The notes beneath the pieces were generated by a model. The model saw only the letters and a program-made list of their open reading frames with translations, did not search any database and was not told where the DNA came from. Position numbers and translations under genes: made by a program. A DNA stretch of 22,452 nt from CAZPDM01 sp964585305 (lineage in GTDB: Bacteria; Planctomycetota; Uabimicrobiia; Uabimicrobiales; JABWCH01), in contig CAZPDM010000075.1 in NCBI GenBank assembly GCA_964585305.1, positions 1-22,452 on the forward strand, written 5' to 3'. Positions 14,759 to 22,452 of the stretch are shown here, in pieces (within the stretch, counting starts at the first letter, position 1; each line of letters opens with the position of its first letter).

Positions 14759-14965
14759 ATTTAAATTTCCTTAAATCAGCTAAGTAAGTTGTCAAATTTA
14801 AGCACTAAATTTAATGAAATTACTTAGTTATGTCAAGGAAAAAATACTCCTGCATCAAATTTTCTAAGAATTTTTATTGACAGAGTAATTTTTTTTTGCA
14901 AAAATGTTCTTTTCTGGATTTTTCATAAAAAAGATAGATGTACTTTCTTAAGGATAAATTCTGGA
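14759..14965. promoter_or_regulatory. Divergent control region with nested inverted repeats and a likely atp promoter
   Basis: This is the longest gene-free stretch. CTAAGTAA (14780-14787) and TTACTTAG (14820-14827) are inverted 8-mers 32 nt apart, enclosing a second pair, AAATTTA and TAAATTT, around AGCAC. A consensus -35 TTGACA lies at 14877-14882; 17 bp downstream is only AAAAAT (14900-14905), a poor -10 match. An A/T-rich leader of about 50-60 nt would precede atpE. I see no riboswitch and no small RNA. Confidence 0.45.
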
Positions 14966-15544
14966 ATGGATATTCAGGAATTAGTAGAAAAATTGCAACA
15001 AGACGGAGTTGCAAAAGGAAAGCAAGAGGCAGATAAAATTATCGCTCAAGCTCAGGCTCAAGCTCAAGAAATTTTAGAACTCGCTCACCAAGAGGAAAAA
15101 TCAATACTAGAAGACGCACAAAAAAAATCAAACGATTTATTTGAAAGTAGCAAAAATAATATTAAATTAGCAGCACGTGATGTAATGTTGCAATTGCAAC
15201 ATCAACTTCAGGCGATTTTTCAAAATTTATTACGACGTTCAACAGAAAAAATTATTGCTGATGAGCAAATTCTAAAACTGATGATTTCTTTACTCATGGA
15301 AGCCTATCAAAAACAAACAAACATCAATATTTTTCGATTTGAAATACCTACAGAAACAAGCCAGAATTTTCGTCAATGGCTTCAATCTAAAGGACAAATT
15401 GAAATTAAAGAAAAAAAACATTTACAAGGTTTCTATCTTTATGATAAAGACGGCGGACAAATTGAAGTTTCCGCTGATTCTGTACAAGAGGCACTTATGC
15501 CTTTTGTTAGCCAGTTTGTTCGTGATCTACTTTCTCAAAAATAG
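14966..15544 (+). CDS. atpE: V-type ATP synthase subunit E (peripheral stalk)
   Basis: A 192-residue protein. Residues 1-75 are a long Gln/Ala/Glu-rich coiled coil ('GKQEADKIIAQAQAQAQEIL' and onward), the peripheral-stalk helix that links V1 to the membrane part. The C-terminal 100 residues are the globular domain that caps the A/B hexamer. It is the first gene of the operon, as in the Chlamydia order E, DUF2764, A, B, D, I, K. AAGGA lies 11 nt before the ATG, a rather long spacing. No subunit G/H gene, the usual partner of E in the stalk, is in this operon. Identification rests on coiled-coil character, length and operon position, and is firm in this context. Confidence 0.92.
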   Translation: MDIQELVEKLQQDGVAKGKQEADKIIAQAQAQAQEILELAHQEEKSILEDAQKKSNDLFESSKNNIKLAARDVMLQLQHQLQAIFQNLLRRSTEKIIADEQILKLMISLLMEAYQKQTNINIFRFEIPTETSQNFRQWLQSKGQIEIKEKKHLQGFYLYDKDGGQIEVSADSVQEALMPFVSQFVRDLLSQK

Positions 15545-15553
15545 GTAGCATAT

Positions 15554-16273
15554 ATGCAAAATTTAGCAAATTATTCTTTGCTAACCAGATTCCCATTACT
15601 ACGTCCGAATCTTTCAATAGAACCGCCAGTTTTGATATTTGATTTTTGGAAAATAATAAAAGAAGAAAATCCCAGCATTGCACCACTTATTCAAGCAATT
15701 TTACTATCTGAGGAAATTAAGCATCTTGAACAGATTTATGCTGGCTATTTTCCTAAAACTGCGGTTATGGTATCGGTAGATATACTTACAAAATGGCCTA
15801 AAAATACTCATCTCGCAGGAAATGATTGGCCAAGTCCAATTGCTTCAGAATTACTTGAAACTTGGAATCCTAAAATATGGCAATCCTATTTTTCTTATGC
15901 GATGCAAATATCTCAAAAATATCGTAGTTCTCTAGGAGAATGGTTAGTTTGGGACTGGCAAATCAAATATGGTTTTTTACAACATCGATTGGAAAATATT
16001 AAATCTGGTTACTCTTGGTTAGAAAAACTATGCCCATTAGAGCTAGATGCTGATCAGCAACAAATCATTGCTAAATATTATAAAAATTCCGATCCTTGGC
16101 AAGCTGAATTTGATCTTGATTTAGCCCGATGGCAAAAAATTGCACAGTTGTCAAAGTCTTTTTCTTTTGATAATGATGAATTAGTAACATACACACTGCA
16201 TCTTTTATTATTGGAAAGATGGTGGTTTATTTCACAATCTAAAGAAAATATTTTTTCCTTAATTGTGAAATAA
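15554..16273 (+). CDS. DUF2764 family protein of V-ATPase operons
   Basis: A 239-residue, largely helical, tryptophan-rich protein with no signal peptide or membrane helix. It sits 9 nt after atpE and 46 nt before atpA, the place taken in chlamydial operons by the uncharacterised DUF2764 protein (CT309 type). Features: 'NYSLLTRFPLLRP' near the N-terminus, 'EEIKHLEQIYAGYF' in the middle, and 'FDLDLARWQKIAQL' to 'LLLLERWWFI' near the C-terminus. This resembles the multi-helix build of subunit C (AtpC/NtpC), the linker between the V1 rotor and the membrane ring, and the operon has no recognisable subunit C. A role as a divergent subunit C is therefore plausible but unproved. No good ribosome site precedes the ATG, so translation may be coupled to atpE. 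Confidence 0.82.
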   Translation: MQNLANYSLLTRFPLLRPNLSIEPPVLIFDFWKIIKEENPSIAPLIQAILLSEEIKHLEQIYAGYFPKTAVMVSVDILTKWPKNTHLAGNDWPSPIASELLETWNPKIWQSYFSYAMQISQKYRSSLGEWLVWDWQIKYGFLQHRLENIKSGYSWLEKLCPLELDADQQQIIAKYYKNSDPWQAEFDLDLARWQKIAQLSKSFSFDNDELVTYTLHLLLLERWWFISQSKENIFSLIVK

Positions 16274-16319
16274 TTCTAATTTACTTTTAATCTCTGTTAA
16301 AAAATTTTGAAGGTGATGA

Positions 16320-18041
16320 ATGGCTAATACTACCATTGGTAAAATCGTCGCAATTTATGGCAATATGGTAACAGCAGAAATACAAGAACCAATTAAGCAA
16401 AATGCTGTTGCATACTGTTGTAATACACGCGAAAATGTCAAGCTAAAATCAGAAATTATTCGATTGCGTAGCAATCGTATTGATATGCAAGTTTTTGAAT
16501 CCACACGTGGTCTTATGGTTGGCGATAATGTAGAAATTACAACAGATTTGCTATCTGTAAATCTTGGCCCTGGTTTGCTTGCACAAATTTATGATGGTCT
16601 ACAAAATCCCCTGCCAGAATTAGCAAAAAAATGTGGATTCTTTTTACAAGCAGGAATTTATGAAGATCCGCTTAATCGCACAACAAAATGGAAATTTACT
16701 CCGTTATGTAAAGTAGGCGATAACATTAAAGCAGCATATCACTTAGGATGGGTACCTGAAGGTATTTTTCAACATAAAATTCTTGTACCTCCATATATAT
16801 CAGGTGAATGGAAAATTAAAACTATTGCATCTGAAGGCAATTATACAATTGATAGCGTAATTGCAACAATAGAAAATGAACAAGGTTCTCAACTGAACCT
16901 AACAATGAATTTTCGTTGGCCAGTAAAAATTCCTATGTCAGGATATACAGAACGGCTTCTTCCAGAACGCCCACTTATTACACAACAACGTATTATTGAC
17001 ACGATGTTCCCTGTTGCTCAGGGAGGAACATATTGTATTCCAGGCCCATTTGGTGCTGGAAAAACTGTTATGCAACAAATTACCAGCCGTTATGCACTCA
17101 TTGATATTGTTATTATTGCTGCCTGTGGAGAACGTGCAGGTGAAGTTGTAGAAACTTTACGAGAATTCCCTGAATTGGAAGATCCTAAAACAGGTAAAAA
17201 ATTGATGGAACGAACGATTATTATTTGCAACACAAGTTCTATGCCTGTTGCTGCGCGTGAGTCTTCTGTATATACTGCTGTAACATTGGCAGAATACTAT
17301 CGTTTAATGGGACTACATGTTTTGTTATTAGCAGATTCTACATCACGTTGGGCACAAGCTCTTCGAGAAATGAGTGGCCGTTTGGAAGAAATCCCTGGTG
17401 AAGAAGCCTTCCCAGCTTATCTTGAATCTGTTATTGCAAACTTTTATGAACGTGCTGCACTTGTTCGTCTTTATGATGGTTCTACAGGTTCTGTAACAAT
17501 TGGTGGAACAGTCAGTCCTGCTGGCGGAAATTTTGAAGAGCCTGTTACGCAATCTACGCTAAAAGTAGTTGGAGCTTTCCATGGTCTTTCTCGTGCCCGT
17601 TCGGATGCCAGAAGATTTCCATCGATAGATCCTCTTGATTCCTGGAGTAAATATAGTAGTGCGGTTCCTCCTGAAAAAGTATCAGCCGCCCAAAGAATTT
17701 TACGAAGGGGAAATGAAGTTGCCCAAATGATGACAGTTGTAGGTGAAGAAGGAACAAGTATGGCAGATTTTGTTACTTATCTAAAAATGGAATTCTTTGA
17801 CCGTGTATACCTACAACAAAATGCTTATCATGAAGTAGATCGTGCATGTTCTCCTGAACGTCAAGAACATGTTTTTAACCTCATTTTGGAAATCCTAGGA
17901 CATGATTTTTCCTTTAAAACCAAAGATGAAGCCAGACAATTCTTCTTTAAATTGCAAAGCCTTGGACTCAACTGGAATGAATCATATTGGCAGTCTGGAT
18001 CCTTTCAACAAATTGAGGCCAAGATTAGGGAAATTCTATGA
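16320..18041 (+). CDS. atpA: V-type ATP synthase catalytic subunit A
   Basis: A 573-residue catalytic subunit that alternates with B in the V1 hexamer and hydrolyses or makes ATP. The Walker A loop 'GPFGAGKT' is at residues 242-249, with 'ACGERAGEVVETLREFPEL' as the glutamate-bearing loop and 'VLLLADSTSRWAQALREMSG' as the Walker B and Arg region. The non-homologous insertion typical of A subunits lies before the P-loop (around residues 110-190). GERAGEV in place of GERGNEM is usual in this branch of bacterial V-ATPases as far as I know. Length and motifs are complete. GAAGGTGATGA precedes the ATG with good spacing. The stop codon TGA overlaps the atpB start (ATGA), giving tight coupling of the two hexamer subunits. 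Confidence 0.98.
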   Translation: MANTTIGKIVAIYGNMVTAEIQEPIKQNAVAYCCNTRENVKLKSEIIRLRSNRIDMQVFESTRGLMVGDNVEITTDLLSVNLGPGLLAQIYDGLQNPLPELAKKCGFFLQAGIYEDPLNRTTKWKFTPLCKVGDNIKAAYHLGWVPEGIFQHKILVPPYISGEWKIKTIASEGNYTIDSVIATIENEQGSQLNLTMNFRWPVKIPMSGYTERLLPERPLITQQRIIDTMFPVAQGGTYCIPGPFGAGKTVMQQITSRYALIDIVIIAACGERAGEVVETLREFPELEDPKTGKKLMERTIIICNTSSMPVAARESSVYTAVTLAEYYRLMGLHVLLLADSTSRWAQALREMSGRLEEIPGEEAFPAYLESVIANFYERAALVRLYDGSTGSVTIGGTVSPAGGNFEEPVTQSTLKVVGAFHGLSRARSDARRFPSIDPLDSWSKYSSAVPPEKVSAAQRILRRGNEVAQMMTVVGEEGTSMADFVTYLKMEFFDRVYLQQNAYHEVDRACSPERQEHVFNLILEILGHDFSFKTKDEARQFFFKLQSLGLNWNESYWQSGSFQQIEAKIREIL

Positions 18042-19357
18042 GAAAAGTCTATAGCAATATTGATCAAATCGCCGGTAACGTTATTCGGCTCAAAGCAACG
18101 AATGTTGGGTATGAAGATTTAGCTGTAATTGAAAGTGAACGTGGAACTTCTCTTGCGCAGGTTATAAAATTAGATGGAGATCAAGTATATCTTCAGATAT
18201 TTGCGGGAACCAAAGGTGTGTCTAATGCGGATAAAGTAAGATTCTTAGGTCATTCCATGAGAATTTCTTTTACCGATAATCTAATGGGACGTATCTTTAG
18301 AGGAAATGGTTCTCCAAGAGACAATCGCTCTCCTCTTGATGAAAATACAATTGAAATTGGTGGTCCATCTGTTAATCCAGCATTGCGTATTATGCCTTCA
18401 CGCATGATTCGAACTGGTATTCCAATGATCGATCTATTTAATACTTTAGTAGAATCTCAAAAACTTCCTATTTTTTCTATTCCAGGCGAACCCTATAACC
18501 AGCTTTTAGCTCGCATTGCACTTCAAGCTGAAGCTGATATTATCGTATTTGGTGGTATGGGTTTAAAATATGACGACTATTTAACATTCAAAAATACCTT
18601 TGAAAAAGGTGGAGTTTTACATAGATCGATTATGTTTGTTCATACTGCGGCGGATCCTGTTGTAGAATGTTTACTTGTTCCGGATATGGCATTGGCTGTT
18701 GCAGAACAATTTGCAGTAGAACAAAGCAAAAAAGTACTTGTTCTACTAACAGATATGACAGCTTTTTCTGACGCTTTAAAAGAAATATCTATTATTATGG
18801 AACAAATTCCTAGTAATCGCGGTTATCCTGGTGATTTGTATTCTCAATTAGCCAAACGCTACGAAAAGGCAGTGTCGTTTGAAGGACGTGGTTCTGTTAC
18901 AGTATTAGCAGTAACAACAATGCCTGGTGATGATGTTACACATCCAGTTCCAGATAATACAGGCTATATTACAGAAGGACAATTCTATTTAAGACGTGGC
19001 TGGATTGAACCTTTTGGCTCATTGAGTCGTCTAAAACAATTGGTCAATGGAAAGACTCGTAATGATCATAGAGCCATTATGACTGCTTGTATTCAATTGT
19101 ATGCTAAATGCAAAGAATCTCGTGAAAAACAAGCTATGGGCTTTTTGATGTCCAACTGGGATAAAAAATTGCTAGGCTATGGAAAACGATTTGAAGAGCA
19201 AATGATGGATTTGAAAGTAAATATCGCTTTAGAAGAAGCCCTAAATCGTTGTTGGAAAATTTTAGCAGAATTCTTTGAACCTCAAGAAGTTGGCATTACA
19301 GAAAAACTGATTGAAGAATATTGGCCAAAGAAGGCAGAACAAGCTAAAGTAGGTTAA
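18038..19357 (+). CDS. atpB: V-type ATP synthase subunit B
   Basis: A 439-residue non-catalytic partner of AtpA in the hexamer. It has the overall F1/V1 fold but no working P-loop; the corresponding segment is 'FSIPGEPYNQLLARIALQAE'. Other landmarks are 'GRIFRGNGSPRDNRSP', 'GGPSVNPALRIMPSRMIRTG', 'VLLTDMTAFSDALKEISI', 'PSNRGYPGDLYSQLAKRYE' and 'TMPGDDVTHPVPDNTGYITE', all in the expected order. The arginine in 'LSRLKQLVNGKTRNDH' region belongs to the C-terminal domain facing the A site. The ATG overlaps the atpA stop by 4 nt, so translation is coupled and the two are made in equal amounts. The gene is full length with no anomaly. Confidence 0.98.
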   Translation: MRKVYSNIDQIAGNVIRLKATNVGYEDLAVIESERGTSLAQVIKLDGDQVYLQIFAGTKGVSNADKVRFLGHSMRISFTDNLMGRIFRGNGSPRDNRSPLDENTIEIGGPSVNPALRIMPSRMIRTGIPMIDLFNTLVESQKLPIFSIPGEPYNQLLARIALQAEADIIVFGGMGLKYDDYLTFKNTFEKGGVLHRSIMFVHTAADPVVECLLVPDMALAVAEQFAVEQSKKVLVLLTDMTAFSDALKEISIIMEQIPSNRGYPGDLYSQLAKRYEKAVSFEGRGSVTVLAVTTMPGDDVTHPVPDNTGYITEGQFYLRRGWIEPFGSLSRLKQLVNGKTRNDHRAIMTACIQLYAKCKESREKQAMGFLMSNWDKKLLGYGKRFEEQMMDLKVNIALEEALNRCWKILAEFFEPQEVGITEKLIEEYWPKKAEQAKVG

Positions 19358-19360
19358 AAT

Positions 19361-19987
19361 ATGGCTAAGATTAAATTAACTCGCAATGAACTTAAAGCCC
19401 AACGAGAAGCCCTTAATCGTTATAATCGTTTTTTGCCAACTTTGGAGCTTAAAAAGATGCAATTGGAATTAGAACGCCGTCGTGTTCTCCAAGAGATGAA
19501 TAAGCTCCAAGAGGAATTGGAAAAAATACGGCAAGTTTCAGGATCTTTACAAAAACTTATAAGCGAATCCTATCCTAAACCTATTCAAAATATGGTTCGC
19601 ATAATAGAAGTTAAAAAGGGAGAAACGAATATTGCTGGTATTTTCATGCCAATATTTCAAGACATTTCTTTTGATGTAGATAACTACGACCGATTTTTAA
19701 CTCCTCCTTGGGTTGATAAAGGCATTTTGTTTATGCAAGAATTATTGCGTTGGCAAGAGAAATGGAAAATATTGCAAGAGCAGGAAGAAATTTTAGCTTT
19801 TGAATTACGTCGTACTACTCAACGCATTAATTTATTTAAAGAAAGACTTATTCCACAATGCAAAGAAAATATACGTCAGATTCGTATTTGTCTAGGCGAT
19901 ATGCAAGCAGCGGCAGTAGGTCGATCTAAAATCGCAAAGAGCAAAAATCAAAAAGTCAATGCTATCAAGGTAGAAGAAAATTATTAA
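19361..19987 (+). CDS. atpD: V-type ATP synthase subunit D (central rotor shaft)
   Basis: A 208-residue protein made of two long coiled-coil helices joined by a short middle segment, the rotor shaft inside the A/B hexamer. The opening 'KIKLTRNELKAQREALNRYN' is the family hallmark (KxxLxKxxLxxxxxxLxxxxR), followed by 'LPTLELKKMQLELERRRVLQ'. The C-terminal helix is 'WQEKWKILQEQEEILAFELR' to 'RLIPQCKENIRQIRICLGD', ending in a basic tail. It follows atpB by 3 nt and precedes atpI by 16 nt, so it lies fully inside the operon. No subunit F, the usual companion on the rotor, is recognisable nearby. Confidence 0.96.
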   Translation: MAKIKLTRNELKAQREALNRYNRFLPTLELKKMQLELERRRVLQEMNKLQEELEKIRQVSGSLQKLISESYPKPIQNMVRIIEVKKGETNIAGIFMPIFQDISFDVDNYDRFLTPPWVDKGILFMQELLRWQEKWKILQEQEEILAFELRRTTQRINLFKERLIPQCKENIRQIRICLGDMQAAAVGRSKIAKSKNQKVNAIKVEENY

Positions 19988-20003
19988 ATAAAGGAATCTA
20001 CCA

Positions 20004-21818
20004 TTGATTATCCAGATGAAAAAATTGTTGATCTTTGGACAAGAAAAACATCGAGAATGGCTTCTTAAACAACTTCAACAAGCTGGGGTTGTTCATATTG
20101 AACCAATTAAACAAAATAAAATTTTAGAATTGCCTGCTTTACAAGAAGAAAAAAATATTGTACAAAATGCTATTGAAATAATTGAAAAATATTCAATAAA
20201 AGAGAATATTACCCCTTCTAACAAAACAGAGGCAACTACTATTTCTGGAACTTGGTTTGATCTTTCTTGTCAAATTCAGCAATTAAAACGAGAACTTGAA
20301 GTCTTAGAAAATCTTGAATATGAACAAAGTTCTCAATTAGAGAACTGGCATAATTGGGGAATTTTTTCTAGTACAACTATTTTAGACCTTCAACAACAAG
20401 GTATTAAATTACGTTTTTGGCGTTGTCCTGTTAAAGATATTGACAAATTTCAAGCAGAGATAATCCCCTGGAAAAAACTTGTAAAAAGCGAAATACTTTT
20501 AATTACTATTTCTTATGAGAAAGATGTTATTGCCCCAGATTCTGCAAGAGAAATTTCTTTAACAAAAGGTCCTCAAGAAATTTTACAAGATAGAGAAAAA
20601 ACACGCGACGAAATATATAAACATAAGAAATCATTACAAAATTATCTAGGATACAAGCAATTTTTACAACAACATTTAATTTCCATACAAGATGCTATTG
20701 CGCTTGTACAAGTTCGAAGTGGACTTTTAGAACATAGCGATTTTTTTGGAGTTAAAGGATGGATTCCTGCAACTCAGGAATATTACCTTCAAAATCATTT
20801 AAATACTTTACCAGTTGTAATACAACTGAATGATCCAACTCCTGAAGAACAACCACCAACTTTAATCCAAAACCCTCGATGGATACAATCTATTTTAGAT
20901 GTTGTGTTGATTTATGCTACACCAGGTTATAAAGAATGGGATCCAAGTGTTTCTGTTTATTTCTCCTTTGCAATTTTTTTTGCTATGATTGTTGGTGATG
21001 CTGGTTATGGTTTGGTAATTCTTTCTATTATGTTATGGTTTCGAAAAAAAATGCTTACAAGCGATGTTGGAATAAGAGTGTATCGCTTGATGGTAACAAT
21101 TAGCATTGCAACAATTCTCTATGGCGCGATTTCTGGGACTTGGTTCGCATTAAATCTCAATAAATTGCCTGATGAAGGAATTATTTCCTATCTTAAAACA
21201 TCTCTCCAAACTTTGCAGTTTCCTCTTTTTAAAAATGCCACAACTGAAACAATGATGCTACTTGCAATTTATGTTGGAATTTGCCATCTTTGTGTAGCCA
21301 GGATTATTCAAATTGTCCGACTTTGGCCTAAAACTTTAATATTAGCTGAGTTTGGTTGGATTTTGGGGATGTGGAGTGCTATGGCAATCATGCACTGGCA
21401 ATATGCTGAGGCTAAGTATGGATTTTATGCTGGGTTGATTTTAGTTTTTTTATTTAGTAGTACAGCTAGAAATCCTGTCCGAAGATTTTTTGAAGGAATC
21501 TTTGGATTACTTGGTATTACACAATTATTTGCAGATGTCTTGAGTTACTTACGTTTGTTTGCTCTTGGTTTGGCTGGCGTTGTTCTAGGGACTATTTTTA
21601 ATGATATGGGATTTAAACTATATGAAGCATTCCCTGGAATTGTTGGCTATGTGTCAATGATTTTTGTCATTTTTTTCGGCCATACAATCAACATAATTTT
21701 AGCAATTATGGGCGGATTTATCCACGGTTTACGTCTCAATTTTCTTGAATTCTATCGCTATTGTTTTGAAGGAATAGGCTATTACTACAATCCTTTTAAA
21801 CTACAGAAAAAAAATTAA
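20004..21818 (+). CDS. atpI: V-type ATP synthase subunit I (membrane stator, homologue of subunit a)
   Basis: A 604-residue protein. The first 310 residues are the cytoplasmic arm ('MKKLLIFGQEKHREWLLKQL', 'AGVVHIEPI', coiled coils); the C-terminal 290 residues hold about seven or eight membrane helices that form the ion half-channels. The essential arginine is R517 in 'LSYLRLFALGLAG', matching the conserved SYLRLxAL of subunit a. I choose the TTG at 20004: AAGGA lies exactly 8 nt before it, while the ATG at 20016 is 20 nt away, and other bacterial AtpI proteins start with a similar 'MIVxMKK' segment. The gene is full length. A 118-nt A/T-rich gap with a direct repeat separates it from atpK. 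Confidence 0.96.
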   Translation: MIIQMKKLLIFGQEKHREWLLKQLQQAGVVHIEPIKQNKILELPALQEEKNIVQNAIEIIEKYSIKENITPSNKTEATTISGTWFDLSCQIQQLKRELEVLENLEYEQSSQLENWHNWGIFSSTTILDLQQQGIKLRFWRCPVKDIDKFQAEIIPWKKLVKSEILLITISYEKDVIAPDSAREISLTKGPQEILQDREKTRDEIYKHKKSLQNYLGYKQFLQQHLISIQDAIALVQVRSGLLEHSDFFGVKGWIPATQEYYLQNHLNTLPVVIQLNDPTPEEQPPTLIQNPRWIQSILDVVLIYATPGYKEWDPSVSVYFSFAIFFAMIVGDAGYGLVILSIMLWFRKKMLTSDVGIRVYRLMVTISIATILYGAISGTWFALNLNKLPDEGIISYLKTSLQTLQFPLFKNATTETMMLLAIYVGICHLCVARIIQIVRLWPKTLILAEFGWILGMWSAMAIMHWQYAEAKYGFYAGLILVFLFSSTARNPVRRFFEGIFGLLGITQLFADVLSYLRLFALGLAGVVLGTIFNDMGFKLYEAFPGIVGYVSMIFVIFFGHTINIILAIMGGFIHGLRLNFLEFYRYCFEGIGYYYNPFKLQKKN

Positions 21819-21862
21819 CAGTTAAACTAATAAACTAAAAAAATAACAAATATTTTTAATAA

Positions 21863-21914
21863 AAAAATATTGCAATTTTATATAACTTATTTGCTTACAA
21901 AAATATTGCAATTT
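21863..21914. repeat. 16-bp direct repeat between atpI and atpK
   Basis: AAAAATATTGCAATTT occurs at 21863-21878 and again at 21899-21914, a 36-nt offset. The second copy ends 10 nt before the strong AGGAG of atpK. It could be a regulatory or processing signal that raises atpK output, since the proteolipid is needed in many copies, or a simple duplication. Confidence 0.7.
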
Positions 21915-21936
21915 AAAGATTTTCAGGAGAAATGGA

Positions 21937-22374
21937 ATGGAAAATTTGTTGAGTTGGTTAGGTGTTATGTTTCCCATGGTATTTGGTGCAGTAGGTTCTT
22001 GTATTGGTTGCGTTATTGCAGCTTCTGCTTTGGCAAGTGGTCTTGTTCGGACAAAAACAGGACATGGTGGACTAATTGCTATGTCTGCAGCTCCTTCTTC
22101 CCAAACTATTTATGGGATTGTTTTAATGATGAGTATTAAAGCAAAATTAGCTGCTACAGGCGCAACAGTTTTACCAGGTGCAGCATTGTTCTCCATTGGT
22201 TTGTTTGGGATTGCAATCATGGTTTCTGCTATTGTTCAAGGAAAATGCGCAGCAGCAGGGATTCGTGCTTCCGTCGAAGACCCTAGCGTATATGGAAAAT
22301 GCTGGATTCCAATTGGCGTTACCGAAAGCTTTGCCGTATTTGCAATGGTATTTGGTATTGTTGTACTAGGCTAA
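21937..22374 (+). CDS. atpK: V-type ATP synthase subunit K (proteolipid ring), probably sodium-binding
   Basis: A 145-residue, four-helix proteolipid, the double-hairpin form that builds the rotor ring. The ion-carrying carboxylate is E130 in 'GVTESFAVFAMVFG' of the fourth helix; the first hairpin has S55-Q56 instead of an acid. Residues S55, Q56, Y59, Q101 and E130 line up, with a constant offset of nine, with T64, Q65, Y68, Q110 and E139 of the Enterococcus hirae sodium site. The Thr-to-Ser change keeps the hydroxyl, and L61 becomes A52. AGGAG lies 7 nt before the ATG, one of the best ribosome sites in the operon, as expected for a subunit made in excess. A clear terminator follows 5 nt after the stop. 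Confidence 0.97.
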   Translation: MENLLSWLGVMFPMVFGAVGSCIGCVIAASALASGLVRTKTGHGGLIAMSAAPSSQTIYGIVLMMSIKAKLAATGATVLPGAALFSIGLFGIAIMVSAIVQGKCAAAGIRASVEDPSVYGKCWIPIGVTESFAVFAMVFGIVVLG

Positions 22375-22379
22375 ATTTT

Positions 22380-22407
22380 AAAAAGCACCTAAAAAGGTGC
22401 TTTTTTT
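22380..22407 (+). terminator. Intrinsic terminator of the atp operon
   Basis: AAAAAGCACCT (22380-22390) pairs with AGGTGCTTTTT (22395-22405) around AAAA, and the T-run continues to 22407. It lies immediately after atpK and marks the operon end. The last 45 bases of the window are A/T-rich and show nothing further. Confidence 0.95.
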
Positions 22408-22452
22408 GTGTAAAAGATTTTATAAAATATATATCTGTACAAATTTTATTTT

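Noticed and set aside
21870..22139. Separate 89-codon plus-strand frame overlapping atpK
   Set aside because: Its sequence is cysteine/tryptophan/phenylalanine noise in another frame of the atpK gene.
1..22452. tRNA, rRNA, riboswitch, insertion sequence or attachment site
   Set aside because: I looked through all intergenic stretches; none shows cloverleaf-like arms, rRNA core motifs, a known aptamer pattern, a transposase or flanking terminal repeats.

Overview
This is an AT-rich bacterial window from a draft scaffold (it contains a run of exactly 100 N at 8653-8752). It carries 17 protein genes, no rRNA or tRNA that I can see, no insertion sequence and no CRISPR array. The standard bacterial code fits, since TGA is used as a stop in ruvX and atpA. 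The host looks like a low-GC member of the Planctomycetota or wider PVC group. Three things suggest this: a very large signal-peptide protein opening with a 'YVPYREL' motif that I associate with planctomycete hypothetical proteins; a 'LALMRIAAIVLQDGKFPKNICDLVP' style segment (residues broken here for brevity) in the 390-residue gene, also familiar from that phylum; and a V-type ATPase operon in the order E, DUF2764, A, B, D, I, K known from Chlamydiae and relatives. The assignment is an inference of moderate to low confidence.

Layout. 1-5754 is a minus-strand series: SAM methyltransferase, a 1163-residue membrane-anchored protein of unknown function, a TetR-type regulator, and a secreted LamG-fold protein that runs off the left edge. 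The spacings (74, about 49 and 30 nt) allow a single transcript starting in the divergent gap at 5755-5889. 5890-9233 is a plus-strand stretch of a KptA/Tpt1-type RNA 2'-phosphotransferase, a ferritin-like (rubrerythrin-type) protein, an unknown 390-residue protein with a helix-turn-helix-like middle, and a lipoprotein with TPT[IV]S pentapeptide repeats that is broken by the assembly gap. 9234-9742 holds ruvX/yqgF behind an unusual long hairpin. 9746-10915 (minus) is a secreted or lipid-anchored lipase of the Bacillus/Geobacillus-Staphylococcus type, divergent from a four-haem NrfH-type quinol dehydrogenase at 10967-11584, which ends in a strong bidirectional terminator. 11689-14758 (minus) is a two-gene unit of an asparagine-synthase-type amidotransferase and a family 4 glycosyltransferase, probably for cell-surface polysaccharide.

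14966-22374 is the complete V-type ATPase operon (atpE, DUF2764 gene, atpA, atpB, atpD, atpI, atpK), closed by a canonical terminator at 22380-22407. The proteolipid AtpK keeps most of the residues of the Enterococcus hirae sodium site, so sodium coupling is a reasonable hypothesis.

No stretch longer than about 210 bases lacks a gene. The longest gap, 14759-14965, is the divergent control region between the amidotransferase gene and the ATPase operon. The less ordinary points are: a perfect 9+9 bp palindrome directly before the TetR ribosome site; a hairpin that separates the Shine-Dalgarno sequence of ruvX from its start codon and could also end lipase transcripts that run antisense through ruvX; a possible latent link to the exosortase/PEP-CTERM system; and a repeat-phase argument that fixes the true gap length modulo 15.
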